Source: Yoonia rosea
GTDB taxonomy: Bacteria; Pseudomonadota; Alphaproteobacteria; Rhodobacterales; Rhodobacteraceae
Assembly: GCF_900156505.1 (NCBI RefSeq)
Contig: NZ_FTPR01000003.1
Span: 186,001 to 250,000, forward strand
Reading direction: 5' to 3'
DNA: 64,000 nucleotides
Part shown: piece after piece, positions 18,121 through 28,073 of the stretch
Layout: the number at the start of each line of letters is the position of its first letter
How positions within the stretch are numbered: the first letter of the stretch is position 1
Notes under the pieces: generated by a model
Databases searched by the model: none
Seen by the model: the letters and a program-made list of their open reading frames with translations, nothing else
Told to the model about the DNA's origin: nothing
Position numbers and translations under genes: made by a program

Positions 18121-18948
18121 GTGACAAAACTAGCTTTGTTTGGTGCGGGTGGGAAAATGGGTGTTCGGCTGTCCAGAAACCTTGCTACGTCGGAATTTGA
18201 AACGTTTCATGTCGAGGTTTCGCCACAAGGTCAGGCGAGGTTGAAAGAGGAACTGGGGTTTGATTGCCAAGACCCAGATGTCGCCCTTAAGGACGTAGAT
18301 GTTGTTGTTCTTGCGGTGCCGGATACGGCTATCCAACAGGTGGCGGCTTCGATCATAGACAAGGTTCCATCGGGCGCGATGATCGTGTGTCTTGATGCAG
18401 CTGCGCCCTTCGCGGGGCACCTGCCCAAACGCGATGATGTGACCTATTTTGTCAGCCACCCATGTCACCCACCTATCTTCAACAATGAAGAAACGATGGA
18501 AGGCCGAAAAGACTATTTTGGCGGGATTGCAGCCCAACAAGGCATTGTAAACGCACTGATGCAGGGCCCTGAAAGCGATTACGACCTCGGAGAGAGAGTC
18601 GGCAAAACCATTTTTGCACCCGTCGCGCGATCGCATCGTGTAACGGTTGAACAGATGGCCCTCCTTGAACCCGGTTTGTCGGAAACGGTCTGCGCATCGC
18701 TGCTTGACGTGATGAAGGAAGCGATGGACGAGGTTGTCGCACGCGGCGTTCCAAATGAAGCCGCACGTGATTTTCTTCTGGGTCACATGAACATTCTTGG
18801 TGCCGTCATTTTCGGAGAAATCGAGGGGGTCTTTTCGGACGCTTGCAACAAGGCAATTAAGTTCGGAAAACCTGTTCTGATGCGCGATGACTGGAAGCGT
18901 GTATTTGAACCAGATGAGATCGCTGCAAGCATTGAGAGGATCACCTAG
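18121..18948 (+). CDS. apnO: ApnO: D-apionate oxidoisomerase
   Basis: A 275-residue NAD(P)-dependent enzyme that starts at GTG with a GGAGG site 6 nt upstream. The Rossmann motif LALFGAGGKMGVRLSRNLA is at the N terminus and the C-terminal half is helical, in the manner of 6-phosphogluconate dehydrogenase-like proteins. The HPCHPP motif (about residue 119) is a distinctive mark of this subgroup. In the apiose pathway ApnO oxidises and isomerises D-apionate to 3-oxo-isoapionate, which feeds OiaK. The assignment depends on its neighbours oiaK, oiaX, apnL and apsD. The regulator gene follows 95 nt downstream. Confidence 0.82.
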   Translation: MTKLALFGAGGKMGVRLSRNLATSEFETFHVEVSPQGQARLKEELGFDCQDPDVALKDVDVVVLAVPDTAIQQVAASIIDKVPSGAMIVCLDAAAPFAGHLPKRDDVTYFVSHPCHPPIFNNEETMEGRKDYFGGIAAQQGIVNALMQGPESDYDLGERVGKTIFAPVARSHRVTVEQMALLEPGLSETVCASLLDVMKEAMDEVVARGVPNEAARDFLLGHMNILGAVIFGEIEGVFSDACNKAIKFGKPVLMRDDWKRVFEPDEIAASIERIT

Positions 18949-18996
18949 CCTTGCAATTCTGATCCGCTTGTAGCACCAGTTGATAAGTTTCGATTG

Positions 18997-19017
18997 GTGG
19001 GTGCCTGCGGCACCCGC
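18997..19017. repeat. Hairpin between apnO and the regulator gene
   Basis: GGGTGCC (18999-19005) and GGCACCC (19009-19015) form a perfect 7-bp stem with a 3-nt loop, extendable by a G-U and a G-C pair. No T-run follows. It may attenuate or stabilise the apnO message. Confidence 0.4.
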
Positions 19018-19043
19018 ACACCTAACGGATCAGGATGCGCACT

Positions 19044-19760
19044 ATGGATGACTCTGACGGCAAAATTGTTCGCATGAAACTGTCGGATCAGGTGTTCGAG
19101 CGCTTGCGAGAACTTGTCGCGAGCGGCGAACTTGCGGCGGGCGACGTTGTCCCATCGGAACGCGTACTGATGGAACGCTTTGGTGTTGGCCGACCTGCGG
19201 TGCGAGAAGCCCTGCAAGCGATGCAAAGCAAGGGGCTGATTACGATCACGCACGGCGGGCGAAGCCGCGTTAACGCATTGACCGCGGGTATTGCGTTCAG
19301 TCAAGTCGATGACATCGCAAAACTGTTGCTCTCCAGCGAACCGTCCAACGTTGACCACCTCAAGCAGGTCCGACATCTCCTTGAATTGGGGACGGTGCGT
19401 ATTGCTGCGCAGAAGTGCCGTGCAGCAGATGCTGATGATCTTGTCGCGCTTATCGATAAGCAACGTGCCAATCTTGGCAGTGCCGAGGCGTTTATGAAAT
19501 CCGACATCGCTTTTCACACCCGTCTGGCGTTGATCACAGGGAACCCGCTGATCCATTCCATCACTGAAATGATGCTAACGTGGTTGTTTGAATACCATTC
19601 GTCATTGCTGTTGTGGTCGGGACAGGAACAAAAGACACTGGACGAACACGTAGCGATTGTTAACTTCTTACGTGCCAATGACGATGAGGGCGCGGTCCGC
19701 GCGATGGACGATCACCTCAATCGTGCAAACTCTAGGTTTACGTCGTCTCCGGCGCGTTAG
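19044..19760 (+). CDS. GntR family (FadR subfamily) transcriptional regulator
   Basis: In this 238-residue regulator the N-terminal winged helix is clear (SERVLMERFGVGRPAVREAL, about residues 42-61) and the C-terminal FCD domain is helical with the metal-binding histidine pattern of the family. The ATG at 19044 has an AGGA site 8 nt upstream; an in-frame ATG at 19035 is possible but too near the same AGGA. Lying between apnO and the convergent apnL, it is the probable regulator of the apiose island, binding a pathway intermediate. Its 3' end overlaps the 3' end of apnL by 23 bp on the opposite strand. Confidence 0.88.
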   Translation: MDDSDGKIVRMKLSDQVFERLRELVASGELAAGDVVPSERVLMERFGVGRPAVREALQAMQSKGLITITHGGRSRVNALTAGIAFSQVDDIAKLLLSSEPSNVDHLKQVRHLLELGTVRIAAQKCRAADADDLVALIDKQRANLGSAEAFMKSDIAFHTRLALITGNPLIHSITEMMLTWLFEYHSSLLLWSGQEQKTLDEHVAIVNFLRANDDEGAVRAMDDHLNRANSRFTSSPAR

Positions 19761-21492
19761 CGGCCGTAATTGACCACGCGTAGGGGGCAAGTGTTTGCTG
19801 CGCTTTCGCTGTTAGGTTTGCTTTCAAATCCAAATTCCCGATGCGTGCTTCGGCGCGCCCGTGGGCAACCTGCGCACTATGGACTTTCAGCCCTGCGCAC
19901 TCGGCCAAGCCTTTGAGGGCTGTTGAAATTGGCCATTGCCCGTCATCGGCAATCACACCACGCGGGCCGTAAAGGGCAGCGGGTGTCCAAACAGACAGTC
20001 CTGCTGGCGCGAGTGCGCAAGCCAAACCGATGACATAGGCAGCGCCAAACGTGCCGCGATGGCGCGGGTCATCATGGGCCATGCAAATACGTTCATTGTC
20101 GGGGTTTGGAATAGTGCGTGTACCGTATGGGTTTTGGCGCATGGCAATCGTTGCCGGCCCGATCCGGTATTCCATGTCGCCGAATATCGCACGGGCGCTG
20201 CGGGTGATATGCGGAATTGCCGCAAGGGTTTCCATCACAGAGATATCGTCGGCCGCGTGCACGATTGGGCACAATCCGTGGCTTACAAAATCCAACGTTT
20301 CGAGGGGCGGTCGTTTGCGGTTGAGTTCAGGGAAGAGACTTACCATGCCGCCGCCACGCGTCACGTCAGGAAACGCGCGCGATGCAGCGTTGTGAATGGC
20401 GGCCAACGGCGGGCAGTCAGGCCATTCAGATCCAGGAGGAGTGGATTGGCGATCGACTGATGGGCAAACAAGGATACTGTCTGGCGCAAAGCCAGCGTCG
20501 CGCATTTGCGCAGCCAGCATATTCAATTCTGTGGCAGGGTCAGCGTTGAAAAGGCAGATCAATTCGAGATCGAAAACCTGATCGGGGCAAGCGTGCTGCG
20601 CCGCTGCGAATGCCTCGAATTGCGCGGTTGTATCGCCAAGTTCCGCATCAAAATGGCAGAGCAGCCGCTGAGGATTCACAAACGTAACGTCACTGGGTTT
20701 ATCGGCCAATCGCAGTGCATCTTGCGCGCTAATGACCAGTGCCATTTCCGGAAAGATGGCGCCAATTTCACCCGTTTTAACCGGCAACGCGGGACTGATC
20801 GCGTAAGGCGCCCACGTAAGCTCAACCGATTGCGACAGTCGCGTGCCATCCACGATGATATATGGCCACGGCAAGTCCAACGGGCGGTTATAAGTCTTAA
20901 ATGACGCATCGCCCCATTGCCGTTGATCTTCCATCTCGAAAGTGTCGCCATGAAAGGCACAACACAGCTCGGCGCTGCCAACCTGGTTGGTGAGGGCTGC
21001 TATATCCATAAAGGGGCGCCAAGGGTGGATCAGATCAGGAAAGGCGCTGTCCTCACTCGATCCGTCACTGTGTTTCACGCGGACGGGTTGACCGGCGACA
21101 TCCGCGATCGGGTGAAGAACGGTGAACCCTGCGCGGTTCGTTTCAAACGATCCAAGCGCGTGCCCCGTAGCTGACATGACAAGGCTTTCAGGGCTGACAT
21201 CAATGGACACACGCACGGACAGTTTTGAATCGTTACTGTTGAACACTGCATCATAGCTGATCCCCAAGGTCGTGTCGGTTTGGGAAACCTGCAAATTGTC
21301 GAGCGCCGGCACTAAAGTGCCCCAATCGCGATCTCTGACCAGAAACGCGATGTTGCGAATGGCTTCGTGGCCCTGCAACGCGATGTGCCGCAACGCGCCG
21401 TCCTCAAGCGTGAAAGACCACGGACCAACCGCGTAGTGTTGCCCCTCAACAGGGGGCTGGTCGGTCCCGAACAGGGTAACGGCGTCGCTCAT
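19738..21492 (-). CDS. apnL: ApnL: D-apionolactonase
   Basis: This 584-residue protein has no catalytic motif I can name from general families; it fits the large ApnL lactonase family by length and context. ApnL hydrolyses D-apionolactone to D-apionate, the step between ApsD and ApnO. The N-terminal half looks beta-rich (sugar-binding sandwich-like) and the C-terminal half alternates helix and strand like a TIM barrel. The start ATG overlaps the apsD stop as ATGA, so expression is coupled to the dehydrogenase. Identification is mainly by neighbourhood and size; a glycoside-hydrolase-like protein of unknown activity is the alternative. Confidence 0.72.
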   Translation of the reverse strand: MSDAVTLFGTDQPPVEGQHYAVGPWSFTLEDGALRHIALQGHEAIRNIAFLVRDRDWGTLVPALDNLQVSQTDTTLGISYDAVFNSNDSKLSVRVSIDVSPESLVMSATGHALGSFETNRAGFTVLHPIADVAGQPVRVKHSDGSSEDSAFPDLIHPWRPFMDIAALTNQVGSAELCCAFHGDTFEMEDQRQWGDASFKTYNRPLDLPWPYIIVDGTRLSQSVELTWAPYAISPALPVKTGEIGAIFPEMALVISAQDALRLADKPSDVTFVNPQRLLCHFDAELGDTTAQFEAFAAAQHACPDQVFDLELICLFNADPATELNMLAAQMRDAGFAPDSILVCPSVDRQSTPPGSEWPDCPPLAAIHNAASRAFPDVTRGGGMVSLFPELNRKRPPLETLDFVSHGLCPIVHAADDISVMETLAAIPHITRSARAIFGDMEYRIGPATIAMRQNPYGTRTIPNPDNERICMAHDDPRHRGTFGAAYVIGLACALAPAGLSVWTPAALYGPRGVIADDGQWPISTALKGLAECAGLKVHSAQVAHGRAEARIGNLDLKANLTAKAQQTLAPYAWSITAANAPETT

Positions 21493-22505
21493 ACGTCTGC
21501 AAGTGACACGGTGCACCCTTGTTCTGCGGCCATATACGCAGCTTCGACCAGTGCCAGTGTCTTGAGGTTGTCAGCGCCGGATGTTTCCGGCTGACGTCCT
21601 GAGTTGATGCAATCAACGAAGTGCTGCTGAATGGTCAGCACACTTTCTTGAATATTGTGCCACGGCTTTTGCGCCCACGGCAGAAGTGGCGGGGAGACGT
21701 CAGTTTGCGTCTCACCTTCTGTCTGCACTGTTAGTCGATACCCGGCATCAAGGCGCAAGGTACCGAGGGTGCCGTCAATTTCCAGCAAGGATTGCGGGAA
21801 GGTCTCGGGCGATCGTTGTGTGGCATAAGAACAATCAACAAAACTCGTGGCGCCATTCTCATGGGTCAACATCATCGTCGCGACGTCTTCGCCGTTTATG
21901 TTGGGGTTTATGCGCCGCGTGGTCGCTGCGATCTGTGTGGCATCGCCAAATAAGGCACGCGAGATGTCGAGAATATGAATCCCGAGGTCCTCGATAATGA
22001 ACCGCTTGCCTTCCGCCAGATAAGGCTGGCCTGAAAACACGTCATAACCTGATCGAAAACTCACGCGCCCGAAAAAGGGCTTACCGATGGTGCCAGACTT
22101 AACGACATTCAAAGCGGCTTGAATGGGGGACTGCCAGCGAAAGTTCTCATGCACCATGAGGGTTTTTCCGACCGTCTGTGCAGCATCAACCATGGCGCGG
22201 GCGTCGGCCATATTTTCAGCGAAAGGTTTTTGGCAGATGATATGAACGCCCGCTTTCGCGGCAATTTCCACCAAAGTACGGTGCGATCCGACGGTGGTCG
22301 CAATATCGACGAAATCAAAGCCACCCTCATCGAACATCTTCGCGGCATCGGTGTAGCGGCGTTCAACACCAAAAGCACTGCCGCTGGCGTTCAGTCGTTC
22401 TGCGTCTTGATCACACAACGCGACGATTTCAACACCGTCAATGTCGCGCCAAGCCTCTAGTTGGTTCTGTGCGAAAAACCCGCACCCGATAACTGCGCCT
22501 TTCAT
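21489..22505 (-). CDS. apsD: ApsD: D-apiose dehydrogenase (Gfo/Idh/MocA family)
   Basis: A 338-residue NAD(P)-dependent sugar oxidoreductase. The start with GGGAGAGGCC upstream places the Rossmann motif VIGCGFFAQ at residue 5. The usual EKP motif of the family reads QKP (CQKPFAEN), and the GFDFVDIATTVGSH segment is typical. In the apiose route ApsD oxidises D-apiose at C1 to D-apionolactone. The gene follows the ABC permease by 10 nt and overlaps apnL, so import, oxidation and lactone opening are encoded on one transcript. Confidence 0.82.
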   Translation of the reverse strand: MKGAVIGCGFFAQNQLEAWRDIDGVEIVALCDQDAERLNASGSAFGVERRYTDAAKMFDEGGFDFVDIATTVGSHRTLVEIAAKAGVHIICQKPFAENMADARAMVDAAQTVGKTLMVHENFRWQSPIQAALNVVKSGTIGKPFFGRVSFRSGYDVFSGQPYLAEGKRFIIEDLGIHILDISRALFGDATQIAATTRRINPNINGEDVATMMLTHENGATSFVDCSYATQRSPETFPQSLLEIDGTLGTLRLDAGYRLTVQTEGETQTDVSPPLLPWAQKPWHNIQESVLTIQQHFVDCINSGRQPETSGADNLKTLALVEAAYMAAEQGCTVSLADV

Positions 22506-22515
22506 GGCCTCTCCC

Positions 22516-23580
22516 TTAGCTGTCGATTGCCGATTGTGCCTGCAGCGCAACGCGGGCCTGCACCTTTTGTTGGGCTTGGTCGATAACCACTGCTGCGATG
22601 ATAACGAGGCCTTTGATAACGGTCTGCCAGAATGAGGACACGCCCATCATGACCAACCCGTCCGACAGGACGCCAATAACGAATGCACCGATGATTGTGC
22701 CACCAATACGGCCACGACCACCCGACATTGAAGTGCCCCCAAGGACCGCCGCAGCAATCGCATTAAGTTCAAATGTGTTGCCTGTGGCAGGGTGAGCAGC
22801 GACCAATTGCGACGAGATAATTAGCCCGACCAAAGCAGCGCAAAAACCAGAGAAGATATAGACAAAATACTTGGTGCGGTTGACCTTGATACCGGACAGG
22901 CCAGCGGCGCGTTCATTGCCACCTACCGCATAGATATGACGGCCGAGTGGTGTGCGCGTAGCGATGTAGGCCGCCAAAAGCCCGACAGCGATCAGCATGA
23001 CAATAGACACAGGCACGCCCAGTATTTCACCGGCACCGATCCAACGGAACGTGTCTGACCCGTATTCTGGATTGCCGTTCAGGTTTGGAAACGTCCGCCC
23101 ATCAGAGCTGAGCATCGCAGCCCCACGTGCAACGTAAAGCGTCCCGAGTGTGGCGATAAAGGGGGCCACATTTAGCTTGGTTATCAGGAACCCGTTAATC
23201 GCACCGATGAACACGCCCACCGCAATGACCAGCAAACAAATCTCGAACGTGTTGAACTGAATGGACCATCCCAGCCCGATGTCGATACCGTTTAGCACCA
23301 GATATCCCGCCACCATGCCACACAGTCCGACAATTGAGCCGACAGACAGGTCAATGCCGCCCGACACAATGACGAAGGTCATTCCGATCGCCAAAAATGC
23401 ATTCAGCGCCACGTGTTTGGACATGATCACCATATTTGCGGTCGACAAAAAGTTTGGCGCGTTGAAAGCAAAGAAGGCAAACACCAAGATCAGGGCGATG
23501 AATGTTCGCGCCTTTAGCAAGATCAACAGGACATCGGGGCTTGATGGCGACGATGGGGTAGAAAGTGATTGATCGGCCAT
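22516..23580 (-). CDS. Sugar ABC transporter permease, RbsC type (probable D-apiose importer)
   Basis: This 354-residue inner-membrane permease of the ribose/xylose class has about ten hydrophobic segments and the SGGIDLSVGSIVGL motif typical of RbsC-like proteins, plus the C-terminal GGTSMSGGRG loop that contacts the ATPase. It starts directly after the stop codon of the ATPase gene. Together with the tandem ATPase and the periplasmic binding protein upstream it makes a complete carbohydrate importer. D-apiose as cargo is inferred from the catabolic genes in the same operon. Confidence 0.9.
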   Translation of the reverse strand: MADQSLSTPSSPSSPDVLLILLKARTFIALILVFAFFAFNAPNFLSTANMVIMSKHVALNAFLAIGMTFVIVSGGIDLSVGSIVGLCGMVAGYLVLNGIDIGLGWSIQFNTFEICLLVIAVGVFIGAINGFLITKLNVAPFIATLGTLYVARGAAMLSSDGRTFPNLNGNPEYGSDTFRWIGAGEILGVPVSIVMLIAVGLLAAYIATRTPLGRHIYAVGGNERAAGLSGIKVNRTKYFVYIFSGFCAALVGLIISSQLVAAHPATGNTFELNAIAAAVLGGTSMSGGRGRIGGTIIGAFVIGVLSDGLVMMGVSSFWQTVIKGLVIIAAVVIDQAQQKVQARVALQAQSAIDS

Positions 23581-25119
23581 TCAGACGTGCTCCTTGTTGC
23601 GGCTCGCGGTGGCATGGCCAATGGCCGATGCCTCGACCAATGCGCCGTTCGTTGCTTCTTTTCGGTTGAATTCACCGGTGACCCGTCCGTTGGACATCAC
23701 CAAGATGCGGTCGGACAGGGACATGACTTCGTCGAGGTCCGAGGTCACGAAAATGATCCCCAGACCATCGGCGGCAAGCTTGCGCATGACGCGAAAGACT
23801 TCGGCCTTGGCGCCAATGTCGATCCCGCGCGAGGGTTCATCCATCAGCAAGACCTTGGGGTCGGTCATCAACGCCTTTGAGATGACGACCTTTTGCTGGT
23901 TCCCTCCTGACAGTGACGAGACCGCGTGTTCTGCCGAGGCGATTTTGACAGTCATGCGTTTAACAAATTCCGCGACTGTTTGACGTTCGCGGGTCAGGCT
24001 CATGTAAAGACCACGGGTGAATTTCTTGAGGCTGGACAGCGTCATATTCTCGCGGATTGAAAGAATTTCAACCAGCCCGTCGTTTTTGCGATCTTCTGGA
24101 ATAAGCGCGAGACCGCGGCCAATACGGCCTGCGACAGTCTTTTCCTTGAGGGGAACACCGTTTACGTACATCTCGCCCCGCGCGTGCGGGTGACGGCCAA
24201 TGACGCATTCGAGGAACTCGGAACGTCCCGCCCCCATAAGCCCATACACCCCAAGAATCTCGCCCTGTTTCAGGGAGAGTGAAACATCATCGACCAACAG
24301 CCCACCTGCTGGGCTGCCCAGCGAGACATGTTCGGCGCGAAACACTTCATCGCCAAACGGGTGATCAATTTCTTTGGCAAAATCCTTGCCGCTTTCACCG
24401 ATCATATTGCGCACGATCCAATCGACATCGACGCCTTTCATGGATCGCGCCCCTGTAATGACGCCGTCACGCAGAACGGTGATGTAGTCCCCGATGCGGA
24501 TCAACTCCTCTAGCCGGTGCGAAATATAAACGATGCCAACGCCGTTGGCCTTCAAATCTGCGATGACGCGAAACAGGATTTCCACCTCAGCAGCGGACAG
24601 TGCCGAGGTTGGCTCATCAAGGATAAGGATACGGGCGTCGTGGGCCAAAGATTTTGCGATTTCAACGATCTGTTGCTGACCGACCCGCAAATCGCCGACC
24701 AGATCGTCAGGGTCGATGTCCTGCTCAAGACGTTCCATCAAGGCGCGGGTCTGTTCCCGTTGCGCGGCCTTGTCGATGTCCACGCGGCCACGGGTTTTTT
24801 CACGGGCGATGAAGATGTTCTCGGCAACCGTCAGATTAGGGAACAGGTTTAGTTCTTGAAAAACGATCCCGATACCATGGCGGCTCGCTTCTTCTGTGGT
24901 TTTGAACATGACTGGTTTATCGTCGATCAGAATTTCTCCGCTGGTCAGCTGTTCCACGCCCGAGATGACCTTCATCATTGTTGATTTGCCCGCGCCGTTT
25001 TCTCCTACAAGGACGTTGACTGCACCCATGTGCAGGTCAAAATCCGCAGCGCTTAGCGCAACCGTGCCAGGATAGACCTTGGTGCCGTTTCGAATGGAAA
25101 GACCGATAGGGTGTTTCAT
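23581..25119 (-). CDS. Sugar ABC transporter ATP-binding protein, RbsA type (tandem ATPase)
   Basis: A 512-residue double ABC ATPase. The first domain shows Walker A GENGAGKSTMMK, signature LRVGQQQ and Walker B ILILDEPTSAL; the second has the degenerate Walker A (GLMGAGRSE), signature LSGGNQQK and VLLMDEPSRGIDIG, as in RbsA/MglA/XylG. The ATG at 25119 has a GGGGAG site 7 nt ahead; a GTG two codons earlier overlaps the stop of the DUF2291 gene. It powers the permease encoded immediately downstream. Confidence 0.92.
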   Translation of the reverse strand: MKHPIGLSIRNGTKVYPGTVALSAADFDLHMGAVNVLVGENGAGKSTMMKVISGVEQLTSGEILIDDKPVMFKTTEEASRHGIGIVFQELNLFPNLTVAENIFIAREKTRGRVDIDKAAQREQTRALMERLEQDIDPDDLVGDLRVGQQQIVEIAKSLAHDARILILDEPTSALSAAEVEILFRVIADLKANGVGIVYISHRLEELIRIGDYITVLRDGVITGARSMKGVDVDWIVRNMIGESGKDFAKEIDHPFGDEVFRAEHVSLGSPAGGLLVDDVSLSLKQGEILGVYGLMGAGRSEFLECVIGRHPHARGEMYVNGVPLKEKTVAGRIGRGLALIPEDRKNDGLVEILSIRENMTLSSLKKFTRGLYMSLTRERQTVAEFVKRMTVKIASAEHAVSSLSGGNQQKVVISKALMTDPKVLLMDEPSRGIDIGAKAEVFRVMRKLAADGLGIIFVTSDLDEVMSLSDRILVMSNGRVTGEFNRKEATNGALVEASAIGHATASRNKEHV

Positions 25120-25121
25120 CG

Positions 25122-25769
25122 TCACTCCCCGACGGTCATCGCGGTGGGGACCACCTCAAGCGTGCTGTTCAGGTCTCTGAAGGTGAACATGCCTTCAAAC
25201 GCTACGGTTTGGCCGACAAGATCACCCTCTGGGATCGTCAGTCGTTCATGGGCCATCGCGTTCAGACCATTGCCAAGCTTAGCAAATTCGATCTGGTCGC
25301 GGAAATCACTGAAAAGCAGGAATGGCATCGCATCGCGCAGCGTGGTGCCGCGAACGATTGGACCAAGCTGCAAGGTCACATCGATTTCGCGGTCGCCGTC
25401 GGTATCAAGATGGAGCTTGGCCGCACGGCTTTCGGTTTTGGCTTCGATAATCGTGCCAGTGCCAGAGATCGCAAAGTTCCACGGGTTCGCTTCGCCTTCG
25501 GGGCGCAAACCATGCGCGTCGCCAGCGGCGTCAACGTCTTGCGCGAGTGCGCTTCGTAATTCATCGAGCGGGACCAGATGCGCTGTGACTGTCGGCATCA
25601 CATCGGTGTCCCAGATTTCGCGGGCATAGATTGCCATGCGTTCTTCATCCGTCAACGCGGCTTCGGCTTCGCTTGCATCATTAGGGTCAACGTTCTTTAC
25701 GACTTTGCAGGCCGCAGTTGCCGTTAATGCGCTCAGTGCGATGGCGGAAAACAGAATAGTGTGACGCAT
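25122..25769 (-). CDS. DUF2291 family lipoprotein of a sugar ABC transporter operon
   Basis: This 215-residue protein has a signal peptide ending in a lipobox-like TAAC (Cys near residue 21), so it is probably a lipoprotein facing the periplasm. DUF2291 genes are repeatedly found between the binding protein and the ATPase of RbsB-like transporters, as here, but their job is not known. The stop codon lies at the start of the ATPase gene. Involvement in substrate delivery or transporter assembly is a guess from context. Confidence 0.8.
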   Translation of the reverse strand: MRHTILFSAIALSALTATAACKVVKNVDPNDASEAEAALTDEERMAIYAREIWDTDVMPTVTAHLVPLDELRSALAQDVDAAGDAHGLRPEGEANPWNFAISGTGTIIEAKTESRAAKLHLDTDGDREIDVTLQLGPIVRGTTLRDAMPFLLFSDFRDQIEFAKLGNGLNAMAHERLTIPEGDLVGQTVAFEGMFTFRDLNSTLEVVPTAMTVGE

Positions 25770-25792
25770 GGGTCCCCCAGTTCATCAGGAAT

Positions 25793-25816
25793 GAACCCGG
25801 CGGTGAAGCCGGGTTC
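25793..25816 (-). promoter_or_regulatory. Intercistronic stem-loop after the binding-protein gene
   Basis: GAACCCGGC and GCCGGGTTC form a perfect 9-bp stem with a 6-nt loop, between the binding-protein stop and the DUF2291 start. No T-run follows on the transcribed strand, so it is more likely a 3' stabiliser or partial attenuator that raises binding-protein mRNA over the rest of the operon. Confidence 0.55.
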
Positions 25817-25838
25817 GTGTATTTTGAAGTGTAGCGAT

Positions 25839-26813
<975 letters not shown>

Positions 26814-26860
26814 CTATGCGCAAGACTGATTGAATGCTACCATTTCGACTGCAAGTCATA

Positions 26861-26884
26861 TTGTCAACAGGTATGATGAGTATG
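26861..26884 (-). promoter_or_regulatory. Candidate promoter/operator of the apiose transporter operon
   Basis: On the minus strand a TTGACA box (26867-26862) points toward the binding-protein gene 80 nt away. Overlapping it, the plus-strand sequence TTGTCAACAGGTATGATGAG matches 16 of 20 bases with TTGACAACTGGTATAATAAG in the oiaK/apnO control region (minus strand there). The repeat of this uncommon motif at both promoters suggests a shared operator. Confidence 0.5.
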
Positions 26885-26899
26885 TCAAAACGTGGACCA

Positions 26900-27283
26900 A
26901 TCGCCCCTGAAGTAATCTTGCTCGCTCCTTGCATTACGATCCGTCGCGCGATGTTGGCTGGACTCGTCTCGTCCATCGGTCGGCATAGTGCTCTACAATT
27001 AATTGAAGATCGCGTCGTTCGGTTCGAGGGCTTTGTTCGTGAACGTCAACATCAGCTAGAAGCCAATCATCATTCTTTTTAACGGATCAAACTATTTGAG
27101 CCCATGGCCATCGATACAGATACAGACAAAGACAGTGCTTGCGGTAGCAAACGATGCGCGAGGGCTCTCGAACTTCAAGTGAAAGATCTCAATCGTATCT
27201 AAGGACCTAAAACGACCGCCTCACGATGCTTGCCGTGCGCCGATTTAGAGAAAGCCTGGGAACAAGCAGCGGCGAATAACCGT
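26900..27283. other. Region without recognised gene
   Basis: Between the transporter promoter and the nitrilase remnant I find no supported gene. A plus-strand frame at 26834-27082 and a 32-codon frame from the ATG at 27103 are open, but their translations resemble nothing I know. The stretch is probably decayed DNA at the island edge. Confidence 0.4.
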
Positions 27284-27613
27284 TTAGAGCCCGGTGTCGC
27301 CGATGCTGCAATGTGTCTGAACGGCAGCTTCGGTCACTTCGTTCGAGTAGTAGTCTTGAAATTTAGCCTGCGCTTGGCGTTTCCTAATCACCTTAAGGCG
27401 CAACACATCGGGACGCGGGTAATGACCTGCCTGATCCAGATTCTGGCGCTCTCCTCGGACGATTCCTGCGTCGATCTCCGCAATAATCAACGCTTCCTCG
27501 TTCAGCACAGGGTCAATCATCAACGTACCGTCGGGGGCCACAATTGTTGACCCGCCGTTAGATACCATTTCCGCACCATAGGACAATATGACATCAAGGT
27601 CGGGTGTATCTTC
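27284..27613 (-). pseudogene. Nitrilase/carbon-nitrogen hydrolase, C-terminal remnant
   Basis: The minus-strand frame encodes about 108 residues that match the C-terminal end of a nitrilase: DTPDLDV, SNGGSTIVAPDGT, then an acidic LIIAEIDAGIVRGERQNLDQAGHYPRPDVL. The catalytic Glu-Lys-Cys part, which lies further upstream in the protein, is missing because the frame is cut at about 27613, where ggt-like sequence starts on the other strand. It is therefore a fragment without activity. Confidence 0.8.
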
Positions 27614-27982
27614 GGCAAACGCTCAATGCACACGATCATCCCCGCCATGCTGAAGAAAGACGGCAAGGTCCACATGCCCTTCGGCGTCATGGGTGGGCAG
27701 TACCAATCCACCGGGCACGCGCGCTTCGTCACCAACGTCACTGATTTCGGCCTCTCACCACAGGCTGCCATGGACGCGCCGCGCAGTTTTGCGGAAGGCG
27801 CGGAATTGCGGGTCGAAGACGGTTACAGCGATGCGGTCAAAGCCGAACTTGCCGCAATAGGCCACAACGTGGTGCGCCCCGACACAGCCATCGGGGGCTC
27901 ACAGGCGATTCTGCTGCATGAAGATGGTGTGCTTGAGGGCGGCAGCGACCCGCGCAAAGACGGCTGCGTGATCGGGTATTGA
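27613..27982 (+). pseudogene. Gamma-glutamyltransferase 3' fragment (partial duplicate of ggt)
   Basis: Bases 27613-27983 are collinear, without gaps, with 12232-12602 of the intact ggt. Over the 357 nt from the shared ATG I count 21 differences (94%); the translation differs at three residues (Asn to Asp, Ser to Ala, Ala to Val). It covers the C-terminal 118 residues or so and lacks the catalytic threonine and the promoter. An ATG is in frame, but no ribosome site of note precedes it. Similarity stops within a base or two after the stop codon. Confidence 0.9.
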
Positions 27983-28029
27983 GTGGCTGAACACTAGCAG
28001 GAAAGCGTTCTTAGATGTTAATTGAGTGG

Positions 28030-28049
28030 CCGCTTTGTGGACAAAGCGG
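28030..28049. repeat. Inverted repeat between the ggt fragment and the PhyH gene
   Basis: CCGCTTTG and CAAAGCGG form a perfect 8-bp stem around TGGA. It lies 47 nt after the ggt fragment and 25 nt beyond the end of the convergent PhyH-type gene. No T-run follows on either strand, so a terminator role is only possible. Confidence 0.4.
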
Positions 28050-28073
28050 AAGTATGATCCGCCAGCGTAAACG

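Noticed and set aside
26834..27082. An 82-codon plus-strand frame in the island edge
   Set aside because: No homology or convincing ribosome site, and it overlaps the candidate promoter of the transporter operon.
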